DNA from: Silene conica | Taxonomy: Eukaryota > Streptophyta > Magnoliopsida > Caryophyllales > Caryophyllaceae | Direction: 5' to 3' | DNA length: 64,000 nt | Assembly: GCA_029255685.2 (NCBI GenBank) | Contig: CM055311.2 | Coordinates: 19,552,952-19,616,951, forward strand | In this document: piece by piece, positions 47,810 to 59,251 of the stretch | Layout of the letters: each line of letters begins with the position of its first letter | Numbering within the stretch: the stretch's first letter is position 1 | Translations under genes and position numbers: made by a program | The notes under the pieces: model-generated | The model's database searches: none | What the model was told of the DNA's origin: nothing | The model's input: the letters and a program-made list of their open reading frames with translations, nothing else

Positions 47810-48730
47810 GAGTAAATTAATAATTACTCCCTTATATGTTTCACTTTTCTAAAATTACTCCCTTATAAGTTTGTTTTTTTAAATTACTCCCTTAAGTTTG
47901 TCTCAGGTCAAAAATTGCTACCAATTACGTTTTACGGTGAAAAATATATGGAATGGACGACATTGCCCTTCTGTGTGTTTACCCAACCCAACAAACCCAT
48001 GACCTTTCATTTTACCCTAATTTTGAAATCCCAATAATAAAAAAAAATCCCAAATTAATCCTAACCCTAATTTTGAAATCGAATCCCAATTTTCGCAAAT
48101 TAATCTCAATCAAACTCGAAGATTTAAGGGGCTTGCTAGAACCAGCCAACAATAATGAATTCGACATTGCCCTTCTGTTCTAGAAGATTTCTTTTCCCAA
48201 ATCAGAAAGATGAAAAAAAAAATACCCAAATCAATTCAAACCCTAATTTCAATTCAATTCAATTCAATACAATCTCAGTTTTGATGAATATAGAGAACCC
48301 TAATTTCAATTCAATTTCAATTTTCAATTCAATACAACAATACTATGATTCACATACCCAAATCAAAGATTTACTTACCTTGAAAAAAATGGAAACTTCA
48401 AAAGTTGAGCAAGTAGATTGACAAATTACTTTTAATGAAGAGATTGGGTAAATTATATAGTGAGGAATTAGGTAGAGATGAAGATATTGGTAAATAGTTT
48501 GGAGAAGCAAAACTTATAACATGATAGAATAAAACTCAGGGGCAATTTAGTCATAAATTTAGGAAAATAGAGGTAAAATTCCAAAATTGACGCAAAAACT
48601 CGTCGGAGCTGCAAATTGGTAGCAATTTTTGACCTGAGGCAAACTTAAGGGAGTAATTTAAAAAAACAAACTTATAAGGGAGTAATTTTAGAAAAGTGAA
48701 ACATATAAGGGAGTAATTATTAATTTACTC
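47810..48730. mobile_element. Mutator-like (MULE) non-autonomous element with long TIRs
   Basis: The ends begin GAGTAAATTAATAATTACTC and form ~115-bp inverted repeats containing three ATTACTCCCTTA-like units. TAAATAATA is repeated exactly on both sides (47801-47809 and 48731-48739), the 9-bp duplication expected of Mutator. The interior contains CCCTAATTT/CAATTCAATT leader-like sequence and ORFs at 47953 and 48155 that share a CGACATTGCCCTTCTGT word. This may be captured host sequence, but no domain is recognised. Confidence 0.88.
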
Positions 48731-48739
48731 TAAATAATA

Positions 48740-49603
48740 TCCGTCTTTAATAAGACAAGTTGTTGATAATATATGTGTATTAATAATCACAAATTATTTC
48801 ATATTATAGCAGGCATCTTATAATTGTTGTTAACAAGATAATTGGCTTCTTTTCAAAATATCCACCTCTGCTTGTCTTCTACCTTTGTGTTTTAAACTAA
48901 TTAATTAACATTCAGAAATCAAGATAAATAAATGAACATGGAATCAAATTCAGGTGATCTACACTTTCCAGTGTTAAAAAAACGACTAAGCATATGCTCA
49001 TTGTCGTTTGCATTAAGATCTCTCAATGATTCCATTATTTTCGGTTTAATTTCAACTTATTAATATTCCACTCTAATTCAGTCAACTTATTTCAACTCTA
49101 TTTATCCCATCAAATTTTGATTCAATTCAGGTTATTTTTGAGCATTTAAGTATAGTCCCGCTCAATTCAGTTCTAATCAACCCAAAACAACTCAATTCGA
49201 TTTAGTTCAAGTCACTTTTTTTTTTCCCAGACATAGTTTTTGGAAAGATGACTAACTTGAAAAAAAATCCGGTCATTTTCTGAATTCGTAACCACGAGTT
49301 TTGACCTTCGAGATCTGGCAGTATATTGAATAAAATCTGTGCATCAAAAATCAAAATAAAGGAGATTAGATAGTTGATGAGGATGAGTGTTAACTTGAGT
49401 TTGAAGTATTGTACATGATTATCATGACCAAAAACAGCGAATTAAGCCTCTTAAACACGTACGTGTGTTTAGTATAACTAACACAAGTGAGAGAAAACTG
49501 CAGGAAAATGAGGCTACAAAGTACTCCGTACAAACTAGGAAAGTAGAGTGCCCTATCTAGCTGTTAATTAATCCGGCTTCAAAAATACTCCGTATTTGAT
49601 TAA
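48740..49603. other. AT-rich spacer
   Basis: No gene or defined element is seen. CAATTCAGTT-like words at 49030-49215 may be an old Tourist-type remnant. Confidence 0.4.
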
Positions 49604-50226
49604 CTAGTTTTAAACCCGTGCAAAATTGCACGGGTATCCTTTAAAAGAGAAATAATACATAAATATTATTAACAAAACATAAACGATATAATTGGGCGGA
49701 ATTTTAGTATTAATTTTTGTAACTTTGCTGATGAATTTTAGTCATTTGACGGAAAAAATCTGACCACGGTAACTTTAAAATCGGAAAAAAAAATTTATAC
49801 TTCTCGTAAGTATACTAAAACTTTTTTTTATATAGAACTAAGACTTTTGTTATTATAAACTGTTCAAAAGTTTTCCAAAATTAATTTCTTGGAATTAAAA
49901 TATTTTGTTCTATAATTTTTTAGTTCATTTGTAGTTACATTTTAGTATTTAAATTTCTTATTATTATCAATTGGTGTAATTTATTATTAATATTATTCTA
50001 ATCAAAATACTGCGATTTCTGAAACAACATTAATATTTTCATACGTACGAAACATAAAACGTAATTATTTACGTACCAACATAAACATAGCGGTTTTTCA
50101 GAAATTAAATTCATTTTCTTTGCTGCGGGGCCCACATTTACTTTTTTTCTTAAAAAAAAAAAACTAAATATGATGAGGTGGCTTCATGAGGATGGGTTAA
50201 ATGTTTCGCTATTTATATAGATAAGA
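49604..50226 (-). mobile_element. Non-autonomous Helitron
   Basis: On the minus strand the element begins TCTTATCTATATAAATAGCG after an A and ends with an ACCCGTGCAATTTTGCACGGG hairpin, a short spacer and CTAG before T. These are the canonical Helitron ends (TC, hairpin, CTRR, A-T target). At 623 bp it carries no gene. An alternative 5' border 5 bp inward (50221) is possible. Confidence 0.8.
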
Positions 50227-50342
50227 TTGATGCCTCATAATATTATTGAAACATATTCTAGAATACTACGATTTTTATAACATGTGTCCTAAAATTAGAT
50301 ATGAACAAATTCATAAGATAAAAACAAATGCTAGATTACAAG

Positions 50343-51352
50343 TAGGGCCGTGCACCGGTCCAAGACCGGACCGGAACCTGAATTGGCGAAATGATGGACC
50401 GAGACCGGACCGGAATATAAAATTATGGACCGGAACCGGACCGGTAAAATTCCGGTCCAAGACCGGACCGGACCGGTTGGACCGGAATTTAAATATTATA
50501 GACCGACAAAATTATGAATTGGTAAAATTATGGACCGAAATTTGAATTTTATGGATCGGTTTGGACCGGTGTAACACCCCAAGAGTATGAGAGGAAAGTT
50601 GTCTCACATCGGTAGAATGTGAGGCTTGTGATATGTTTATAATAGCTTCCACCCACCACTTAGTAACAAGACCTTGTGCTTTTGGGCTTAAGTGAGGACA
50701 AATAATGGGCCCAAGAGTGCACACTCATCTTATTGGGTTTGTGTTACGACAGTGGCGGGTCGGGTTGTTACAAATGGTATCAGAGCGACCCTGCGACCGT
50801 GTGGTGAGCCTGTGGTCGGGAGTACCCGGGTCACACACCTAGCGGGGGAGGATTCTGGCCCTGGTTGTGGTCAAGGTTGAGGCACAACGAGGACGTTGTG
50901 TTCTTTAAGTGGGGGAGTTTGTAACACCCCAAGAGTATGAGAGGAAAGTTGTCTCACATCGGTAGAATGTGAGGCTTGTGATATGTTTATAATAGCTTCC
51001 ACCCACCACTTAGTAACAAGACCTTGTGCTTTTGGGCTTAAGTGAGGACAAATAATGGGCCCAAGAGTGCACACTCATCTTATTGGGTTTGTGTTACGAC
51101 AGTGGCGGGTCGGGTTGTTACAACCGGTTGGACCGGTTAGACCTGTTTGGACCGGATTTTAATATATTTTCGAGGAATAAAAATTAAAAACATAAAATCC
51201 GGTCCAAACCGGAAAAAACTAGTCCTGGACCGGACCGGACGGAACCCGGAATCTAAAAAAATGGTGGACCGGAGACCGGACCGAAATTTTTAATTCGTTC
51301 CGGTCCGGTCCGGTCCATTTTTCCGGTCCGTACCGAATTTTGCACACCCCTA
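50343..51352. mobile_element. hAT-like non-autonomous element 2 (GGACCGG-rich)
   Basis: The ends TAGGGCCGTGCA and TGCACACCCCTA are flanked by perfect 8-bp ATTACAAG duplications (50335-50342 and 51353-51360). The body is about 450 bp of GGACCGG direct and inverted words, like the element at 21761. A TRIM is inserted at 50570-51122. No transposase is encoded. Confidence 0.9.
50570..51122 (+). mobile_element. TRIM (miniature LTR retrotransposon)
   Basis: The 553-bp element has two 203-bp LTRs (50570-50772 and 50920-51122) that read identically, starting TGTAACACCCC and ending GGGTTGTTACA. ACCGG is duplicated at 50565-50569 and 51123-51127. The primer site TGGTATCAGAGC (50775-50786) matches initiator tRNA-Met and a G-rich polypurine tract (AAGTGGGGGAGTT) precedes the 3' LTR. 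The internal domain is 147 bp with no coding capacity. The identical 70-aa minus-strand ORFs in each LTR are incidental. Confidence 0.95.
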
Positions 51353-51360
51353 ATTACAAG

Positions 51361-51955
51361 TACTAGGAAGGAGAACAAATAAGTGGCACTAGAGTTTTTC
51401 AAAGAGAAGAAAAGAGGTGTGCGTCGATGTCCCATAGTGTCACATAAAATTTCTTCGATAGGTTTCAGTTGTAAAGGGTATATTTGTCATAAGTTTGCGA
51501 CGGTTCAAGTATATATTCACTTATTTAAAAAATTAAAAATAAAAGTGTATAGAGAGCCACAAATGGTTTGTCTTTATCTCTCAAAGTGAGTTTTATTGAC
51601 CCGTTACAAGTTTGCGACGAATATTGTCGTCGTAGATATGAATTTGGGTAATTTCTTAGTAGGGGTAGTTTATTTATTTTGGTCATTTGTTTACGAGTAG
51701 TTTCCGTCTTAAACAAAAATTCAATAATAAACTATTTATTTAAGTTGTACAAGAGGATCTCTAGTTTTTATCCTTCTTTTCATTTCATTGTTTAAGCTTA
51801 CAAGGTTGCTCACTTGCCAAATCTGCGACCGAGTTATAGGAGTAGGTTTTTCTAGTTTACTGCTGCTTAAGAAAAGAAAAATTATGTTGTACAAAAGGCT
51901 ATTCTACTAGGGTTTGTGAAGAGAGTAGGCCATGCCGTGGCTTATTGTACTGTTA
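51361..51955. other. Spacer without gene
   Basis: Nothing is recognised apart from AAGTTTGCGACG words near 51491 and 51607. Confidence 0.4.
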
Positions 51956-52874
51956 GAGCATCCACATTGAAGAGGATCACCCATCCTCTTAGATGAGAGA
52001 GAATGCTAAGAGGATGTCCTCTTCAATGTGGAATCAATATTAATCATCCTCTTTGAAGGAGGAAGAGGAAGACTTCCTCAATTTTTAGAGGAAGTACAAC
52101 CTTGTCCCTTGTGCCCAACCCCCAATAGGATTCATGCATGTAATTTTTATTTTACATAATTTTTATTAAAATAAATGTATAAAATTTGCAAGTGGAATAA
52201 TTTTACGTTTTTTGTATATTGTACTGTAATAATTTTACGTTTTTTGTATATTGTACGGTAATAATTTTAAATTTTTCGTATATTGTACGGTAATCATTTT
52301 ACGTTTTTCTTATATTGTACGCTAATAATTTTACGTTTTTCGTATATTGTACGTTAATGATTTTACGTTTTTCGTATATTGTACGGTAATGATTTTAAGT
52401 TTTTCGTATATTGTACGGTAATAATTTTACGTTTTTCTTATATTGTACGGTAATAATTTTACGTTTTTCGTATATTGTACGGTAATAATTTTACGTTTTT
52501 CGTATATTGCATGTTTGAATTTTCGTTACTAATATTTCATTTGATGTATTTTTTTAATCCGTTTGTAATTTATTTGTAACATATTTTATTTGATAACGGC
52601 ATCAATTTTTTAGTAAGAACTTTTTAATTTGTAAACAAATGATTCAAAAGAAATAAAACATATCAATTAATATTAAGAGAAAAAATATATTAAAATATGA
52701 AAGAGGAATGAAAGAGCATCCTCTTTGATGTGAAGAAAAAAAAGAAAAGAGGATGTGTAAGAGGATGAAGTTAGTGGAAAATGATTTAGATGAAAGAGAA
52801 TATGAGGTGTCAAAAAGTTAGTGGAAAAGAGAAAAAATAAGAGGATGAAACCATCCTCTTCAATGCACATGCTC
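51956..52874. mobile_element. PIF/Harbinger-like MITE with internal minisatellite
   Basis: The inverted ends GAGCATCCACATTGAAGAGG and CCTCTTCAATGCACATGCTC are flanked by TTA (51953-51955 and 52875-52877). Further AAGAGGATG words follow inward on both sides. The interior holds a 32-bp minisatellite (52197-52510). No ORF looks coding. Confidence 0.8.
52197..52510. repeat. 32-bp minisatellite, about 10 copies
   Basis: The unit reads ATAATTTTACGTTTTTCGTA and then TATTGTACGGTA, repeated about 9.8 times with scattered single-base changes. It lies entirely inside the MITE. Confidence 0.92.
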
Positions 52875-54240
52875 TTAGCAGTGATCAAAACTCAAAAAGT
52901 AATTTGTGGATTCCAACAAGAACAAAAAGGGCTATTAATTAGAGACTAGAGACTACAGGCTAGTGCCTAGAGGCAGAGTAGGTAGTAGACAGTCTAGAGA
53001 ACCCCTATTCTTTCATTGGAATCTTCAGGGTTCCGGCTTGTACCCTAATCTCTCTCATATTTCCGCTTAATCAACAATACTCATTTAAGGAACAATTAAA
53101 TGAATAGTTGATTACTCTGTATAAATTTCCGGTTACAATAATACTCGAACTCACTATCATTTGTGCATTTCCTTAAACTTTTTGAATCACTCTGTCAAAA
53201 ATTATATTTCCTCCATTTTAATCCAAATAGCAACTTTGCTTTATGCACAAGAATTAAGGTGATATTAAAAAACTATTAAAAGTACACCAACTTGTGATTG
53301 AATCAGAATAATTAGGAACTACTTCAATGTGATTAAAAAATAAAACTTGTTTAATTAAAAGTGTATCAACTTGTTTAAATGGGTGGCAGTTTACTTTTCC
53401 CACCAAAAAACAACCCAAATACAACTATTTGAAAACACCCTCTAAACACTAGCAACTTGATTGATTTCCCTCCTTAAACCATCAATTCAACAGGCTGCCA
53501 CTCATAATTTCAGGCTAAAACCCTACTGCCCGCCCCCAATAAATACATGTACACTTACATCAAAACTTAAATCTTTACAAAATCAGACAATATACAACCC
53601 ACAAGAATTACAAACTCCACGAATTACAAAATCAGAATAGCAACATGGTCGAAAAATGCTTGACAGAAGCAAGCATGCAAGAAATTGCGGTGTATCTACT
53701 GTCCAAGTCAGAAGACGAAAATCTTGGTCACGACATCATAAATAAAGCAGCGGAAAAGTACAGAATAAGCAACGCAAAAATTTCCAAAATATGGCATCTA
53801 GCAAAGAAACCAGGACTTATTGGTCAAATGTTAGATGTTAAAAGCGGAAGAATCAGGAATACAAAAAAAAAAGCGAGTACTACCTGATCTAGAGTTCATC
53901 AAATCCTTAGAATGGGAAAAACGTGATACAATGGAAAGAGTTGTAGAAAACACGGGAGTTTCAGTGGGCACAGTTCACAGATGGCACTACTACAGAAACC
54001 CTTAAGGACATCGGTTAATGGACATCAGATTTTGGAAAAATCTGATGTAATTAATTTGCACATCAGTTGATTACAAAAATCTGATGTCCTTATAAAATAA
54101 AGGACATCGGTTTTTATTTCAAACCGATGTCCATAAGTATTGATTTTAATGCACATCAGACTAAATGACAACCCATGTACATTAATTGATCAAGGACATC
54201 AGTTATTTAAGTAAGCCGATATTAATTGTTGTTGTAAAAA

Positions 54241-56352
54241 ACGCGCAAAACATAAAACCCTCGCCAGTGTCGTCTTTCATTCTTCTTTTCACTCTTTCTC
54301 TCCTTTCCTTTCACAATTTTTTCAACATTTTCATAATTCCTTCAAAATTTCACCATTTAAACCTGCAAATCCCCTTATAAACACATCTCCTTCACTTAAT
54401 TGTTCAACCATTTTCTGAATTCACCAGAAAACCCAAACTTAACCTTCTTCCCAAATAAAGCTAATGATACAAAATCGTCTCACACAGTTCATCAAGCTCC
54501 AGTTCACAATCAGGTTCGATTTTTTCTTCAATTTTTTTTAAAGGTTCATCGAAATTCATCTATTTTTCGAGGATTTGATTTCGCTTGTCAATTAATTTCG
54601 GTTTCTTAACAGTTTGGAGTTAGTGATTCAATTATTGGTATCATGTTAAGATACGATTAGGATTTAGGGTTAGGACTTACAATTAAATTTCAATTAATTG
54701 AGGGCGAAACAATCATGTTTCCAGTTTCTGAAGAAAACTGAAAGATGGACACCCTTCAAAATATGATTCCTCTTGGTTGCAGTTTCGCCAATCGAAATGG
54801 AGATGTCACTGAAGTCATCGCAAGTACTTCGATCGTGATATTTGTCGTTATTTCTCATCTGGTCGTTGTCCTGGTGAACTTTAATTTTCCAATTAACGGT
54901 ACTATTTTCCCCTTTTCAAACCCTAATTGTTACTTCATTTCACCATATAATATCTTATCTTTTGATTGTATGATTGCTGCTATTTTCATGTTATGTAGTT
55001 GTTGTGCAATGTGTATAGCAAATTCAGTGATTTGATCGTCGTAATTTCGATTGGCGTAAATTCTAACGGAGTTAAGGGTAGTAACTCAAAGTTTGTGACG
55101 ATTACTAGCATTTTGAATTGTGCTATCTTTATCGTAAATTCAATTATTGATATCAGTTAGTGTAAATGATAGTAACAGATATCGTAGGCGATATACAAAT
55201 TGCTTTTTAGTACAGAAATTGGTTTTTAATATACAGATTCAATTGAACCTCAAGTCTTCTCCATCTGGGCGTCCTTAGTGCTTGCTTTAGGCTGTTATAG
55301 TAGTACAACAAAAGACATCTTCAAAGCCTGCCATAAAGGACCTCTTTGTCACATAAGCACCAACTGGGTAGTTAGATTAACTGATTACTTTCTTCATCTC
55401 TTTTACTGACACAACTGCTTCATGTCTTTTGTTTAATTTTCTCAGATTGGGGATATTATTCAGTTGAGACTGTCAGTCTTCTGGTTGCCTTGAAGGTTGT
55501 TGGTTTAATTATTGTTGCACTAGATGAACATTTTATCTTTTACGATGTGTTTAAGATGTTTAGTTTGTCTAATTAGCTTACAATTGGTGTGTTATTTATG
55601 GATTGTTAGAGAACAAACTAAAGGGCCTGTTTTTGCCTATGTTGCTGTCCTTTACCTACGTTGCTGTCCTTTCCAGGTCTATCTATATGCTGTCAGGTAG
55701 TGTACACTTAGTATTATTCGTTTCACAATTTTTTTATCTGTTCTTTAAAGTTTTTGTTGTGATAACGTCTTTCGTCTTCTCGCATTCATTCATCACTTGT
55801 ATATTCCTTACCTCATCTCTCTTTTCATACACAGGATTGGGGAAATGTAAATTGGAATCACCATTCCGGCTGGGAATATCCAGCAGGTACCCTACTTCTG
55901 GGTTGTCCCAGTTCAAGCTCCTGCAAATTTAGTGTTTCAATCTTTTATAGTCACGGACTAACGGTGTGGCAAGTGCAGGTGATTAGTTGAGTTGGATCAT
56001 TTGAAGAGAAGAATTGTGGCATGCAGTTTCCGACGTATAAGCGGAGTTGTTCCAGAGATTACGAGGAGATGATTCATGTGGATGTTAACTCAGGTATCTG
56101 TTATGTATTTTAGTGATTATGTGAATTTGTCATTTTAATAGAGAAGAATGAAGATGGATACTTATTTAGTTACTTAAGATGGATACACCATTTTCCAGAT
56201 CACTACTTTTTATGCAAAAATGCTCCAACAACTATTATAGATCGATATACAGGATGATACATAATGGGGATTCTGGGAAAGTGGTTACTTAGTTACACTA
56301 GACACTTTGACCTGAATGCTCATAACTTGGTATGCTTTTAGATATTTTACAG
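54241..56352 (+). other. CACTA 2 interior, leader-like and intron-like sequence
   Basis: A CT-rich leader (54260-54420) and a possible short exon from the ATG at 54745 (MDTLQNMIPLGCSFANRNGD at its start) precede AT-rich intron-like sequence. Around 55835-55890 a segment flanked by CAG and GT (reading QDWGNVNWNHHSGW in one frame) may be another captured exon; I do not recognise it. Confidence 0.35.
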
Positions 56353-56863
56353 GATGATACATGGCAAGAAACCACAACACCTCCATGGAAAAGATCATTG
56401 CCGCATGTACTCGTCGCCACTTTATCCTCATTCTTGTTTGGTTACCACCTTGGGTTAGTTCACCACTTCACCTACTTTTCAGTTTTGATCTCAATTTGTT
56501 GTTCATTGTAAGGCATCGTCATAACTAACCACCTTCTTATCTTCATTATTTCCTCTTCCATACAGAGTTGTTAACAAACCACTGGTAACCATCTCCACAG
56601 ATCTCGGTTTTCTAGGCAATACTTTGGAGGAAGGTAACAATTTTGTCTAATATCTTCTATTCCTCACTTCCTCTTCTGCTTTTACTTCTGTAACCTTACT
56701 CTCTCTTCTCATATTCTACGTAAAATCAAGGTCTTGTTGTCAGTATCTGCCTTGGGGGTGCCTTTCTTGGGTCCGTTTTCAGTGGCTGGCTTGCCGATGG
56801 TTTTGGACGTCGTAGAGCATTTCAACTTTGTGCTCTTCCCATGATTTTAGGTGCTTCTGTAAG
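56353..56863 (+). pseudogene. Captured exons of a plastidic glucose transporter-like gene
   Basis: Three consecutive exons with intact GT-AG introns are visible: 56353-56453, 56566-56633 and 56731-56863. Joined, they keep one frame and give PPWKRSLPHVLVATLSSFLF, then GYHLG-VVNKP, then a segment with SICLGGAFLGS and DGFGRRRAFQLCALPMILGA. This matches the first membrane segments of the plastid-envelope glucose transporter family (pGlcT, major facilitator superfamily), including the RxGRR-type loop (GFGRRR). The downstream exons needed for the other helices are missing, so no functional transporter can arise. Introns retained mean capture from genomic DNA, not mRNA. Confidence 0.82.
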
Positions 56864-57480
56864 GTATTTCAGCTTATTTGTTTGCTTGTCATATTATTTT
56901 GCTACAAGAGAATCTCACTTATGGTTTTATTCTAATTGGTGGGTGGCCTGTGTACTCCATTCTTCATACTTAATTACTCTACCTGAAATGATCATCTTGC
57001 CAAACCTTGAAAGGTGTTTGAATTACTTGTATTTGCCAAACTAAGGATACGAAATATAGAGTTTATTTCTTAATTAAGTAATTAATTCCTTACTAATTTC
57101 AGACAGCTCCCATGACAGTAGTTTAAATTCTCCGTGAGTATTATTTTGACTATCTAACCAGAGAACAAAAAGTAGAAGCTTAACTGACATTTTGAATTAT
57201 TTAGAAGTTAGAACCATTGAGTCAATTAAATTAGTTCATGGGTAAAGTGGGGAATCATGATACTTGGAGCATACTCAATGACTCAGTATTAATTTTTAAA
57301 AAAGCTAGATGAAGTATAACATGATTGTTATTGAGTTTTAACTATTTGGGGAACAATATGTTTGCATCAAAGCATTCCAATATGATCGGTCCATATTTTT
57401 TTTACATGCATGCCTCTTCGTCTTCATTTGTTCCATTTAGAATCCCTCATATTAATTTTATGAATTATGATGATTTACAG

Positions 57481-57564
57481 GTTTTCAAACACCAACTGCC
57501 ATATTCCCAAGAAGAAATCGACGAGGTCAGAGACTTGTGGGCGGACTATTTTCTAAATGCATAG
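57481..57564 (+). pseudogene. Ulp1-like terminal exon in CACTA 2
   Basis: An 84-nt exon follows a TGATTTACAG acceptor and ends QEEIDEVRDLWADYFLNA and TAG. It has the same length and a similar end to the last exon in CACTA 1 (DIYEIKEEWATKYLANL). Such Glu/Arg-Trp-Ala tails end Ulp1/C48-like proteins carried by plant transposons. The rest of the protease was not found here. Confidence 0.5.
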
Positions 57565-59251
57565 TCTTTTTAGTAACGTAGTATTTTAGATGTCGTCTAA
57601 AATAACGCATAACCCTATGTTTGGTTAGTTGATGAATTTGGATAATGTATGAAAGACGACCGACCTTTGTCGTGATTTACTTTGAATTTGATTAATGAAA
57701 GACGAACGACTTTGTCGTGATTTGCTATGAATTTGTGTTTGTTTTGTTGATGGTTACCTATAATCTGTTTTGATACGCCAGTCTAAATGGCTGGCATCTG
57801 AATAATGTATATTGGTGGTACAAATTACCATCAATACCAGCTTTGTTTTTTAAAAAAAAGGCAACATTAAGGACATCAGACATATTACACCTCCGATGTG
57901 CATACATATGAAGGACATCAGATGTGAGCTACAAAATGATATGCATAAGAATGAAGGACATCAGATTTATTAAACCCCCGATGTGCATTACCAAATGGAC
58001 ATCAGATGTTAGCTAAAGTCTGATGTGCATAAGGATGATGGACATCAGATTTTTGAAACATCCGATGTGCATTACCAAATGGACATCGGTTGCACAACCG
58101 ATGTCCTTGACACCCATAATGGACATCAGCGAACTCTACATCGGTTGCTAATCCGATGTCCTTGTCCATAAAAGTCCGATGTCCTTAAGGCTTTCTGTAG
58201 TAGTGTGGGTATGTCAAGGATTACTCAAACCCCATTCAAACCCATTACATCCTCAACTCAAAGACACAAACAAAGTAAAGAAAATGAAGCATGCTTTAAG
58301 GTACTTAGAGGTAGAACAAGTTATCCAAGATTTTGTCGATCTCAATGCAGTTCCAGCCAGCAAAATAAAGTTTGTTGAAATGACCAATGTCATTCACATA
58401 GATGAAAAGTGGTTTTTCATCAAATACGACGGTCATAAATATTACGTTGTTGAAGGTGAAGAGCTCCCCTATAGGAGCTGTCAGTCGAAGCGATACATTA
58501 CAAAACTAATGTTCATGTGTGCAGTAAGCAGGCCGGTTTACTCGGAAGATGGAGAGTTGTTATTCGACGGTAAAATAGGAATGTTTCCATTTACAAGACA
58601 AGTACCAACAGCTAGGTCAAGCGTAAACAGGCCAAGAGGAACTTTAGAAACAAAGGCTACTGAATCAATTACAAAAAAGGTTACTAAGGAATGCCTCATA
58701 CAGCAAATAATTCCAGCAATTAAAAGTAAATGACCTGAAGGTGCAAGCAAACGTATTTTCAGTCAACAAGATAACGCAAGACCACATATCAATAACAATG
58801 ACCCCGATTTTATGGCAGTTGCAAACAACGATGGGTTCAACAAGGAGTTGATATTTCAACTACCAAACTCACCAGATTTGAATGTTAACGATCTAGGTTA
58901 TTTCAGAGTTTTACAGTCACTACAGTCAGGAAAGCAGCCAAGTCGGTAGACGACCTAGTGTACAATGTAATGCAAGCTTTTGTTGATTACAGTCCAACAA
59001 AACTAAACAATATTTTCCTAACACTACAAACTGTCATGATTGAGATTATTAAGGCTAAGGGTCACGATGATTTTGCCATACCACACATGAGGAAGGCTCA
59101 TCTTGCTCGTTTAGGAATACTACCTAGGAACTTGGACGTAAGTGAAGCGTTGGTTAGAGAAAGTATTGAATATTTACAAGGTCTAGGTGAAACACAAGGA
59201 TTAGAATACTTAATAGGTGAATTAGGTTACCAGGGTGGAGTAAGAGTTTAG

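Larger units (their letters stand above)
53985..58205. mobile_element. CACTA element 2, non-autonomous, carrying host exons
   Basis: The ends CACTACTACAGAAA and TTTCTGTAGTAGTG are flanked by TGG (53982-53984 and 58206-58208), and removing the element restores the mariner reading frame. Both subterminal zones (53995-54240 and 57868-58195) are filled with GGACATCAGAT/GGACATCGGTT units in both orientations. No transposase is present. The interior holds exons resembling a plastidic glucose transporter (56353-56863) and a Ulp1-like last exon (57481-57564), both on the plus strand. Confidence 0.93.
53207..59251 (+). mobile_element. Tc1/mariner element (plant MLE), split by a CACTA
   Basis: The left end TTTCCTCCATTTTAATCCAA follows TA at 53205-53206 and resembles the Stowaway ends at 24915. 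The transposase pseudogene starts 438 bp downstream. The matching right end was not found after 59251, so the right border is only the end of the coding remains. Confidence 0.65.
53645..59251 (+). pseudogene. Plant mariner-like transposase, split by a CACTA and multiply broken
   Basis: This would cut and paste a mariner element at TA sites. The first part (53645-53984) has the N-terminal helix-turn-helix region, with a frame change in an A10 run near 53865, and reaches VSVGTVHRW at the CACTA junction. The second part resumes at 58206. It has IDEKWF (first Asp, codon 58401-58403), QDNARPH (second Asp, 58770-58772) and SPDLNVNDLGYF (third Asp, 58890-58892), giving the DD39D spacing of plant mariners. 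A TGA at 58731-58733 stands where Trp is expected. A frameshift lies near 58930, after which the C-terminus runs to TAG 59249-59251. All catalytic Asp codons persist but the gene is dead. Confidence 0.9.

Noticed and set aside
50512..51074. Two 67-70 aa minus-strand ORFs sharing the same C-terminal text
   Set aside because: They are the same antisense frame through the two TRIM LTRs; no domain or start context supports coding.
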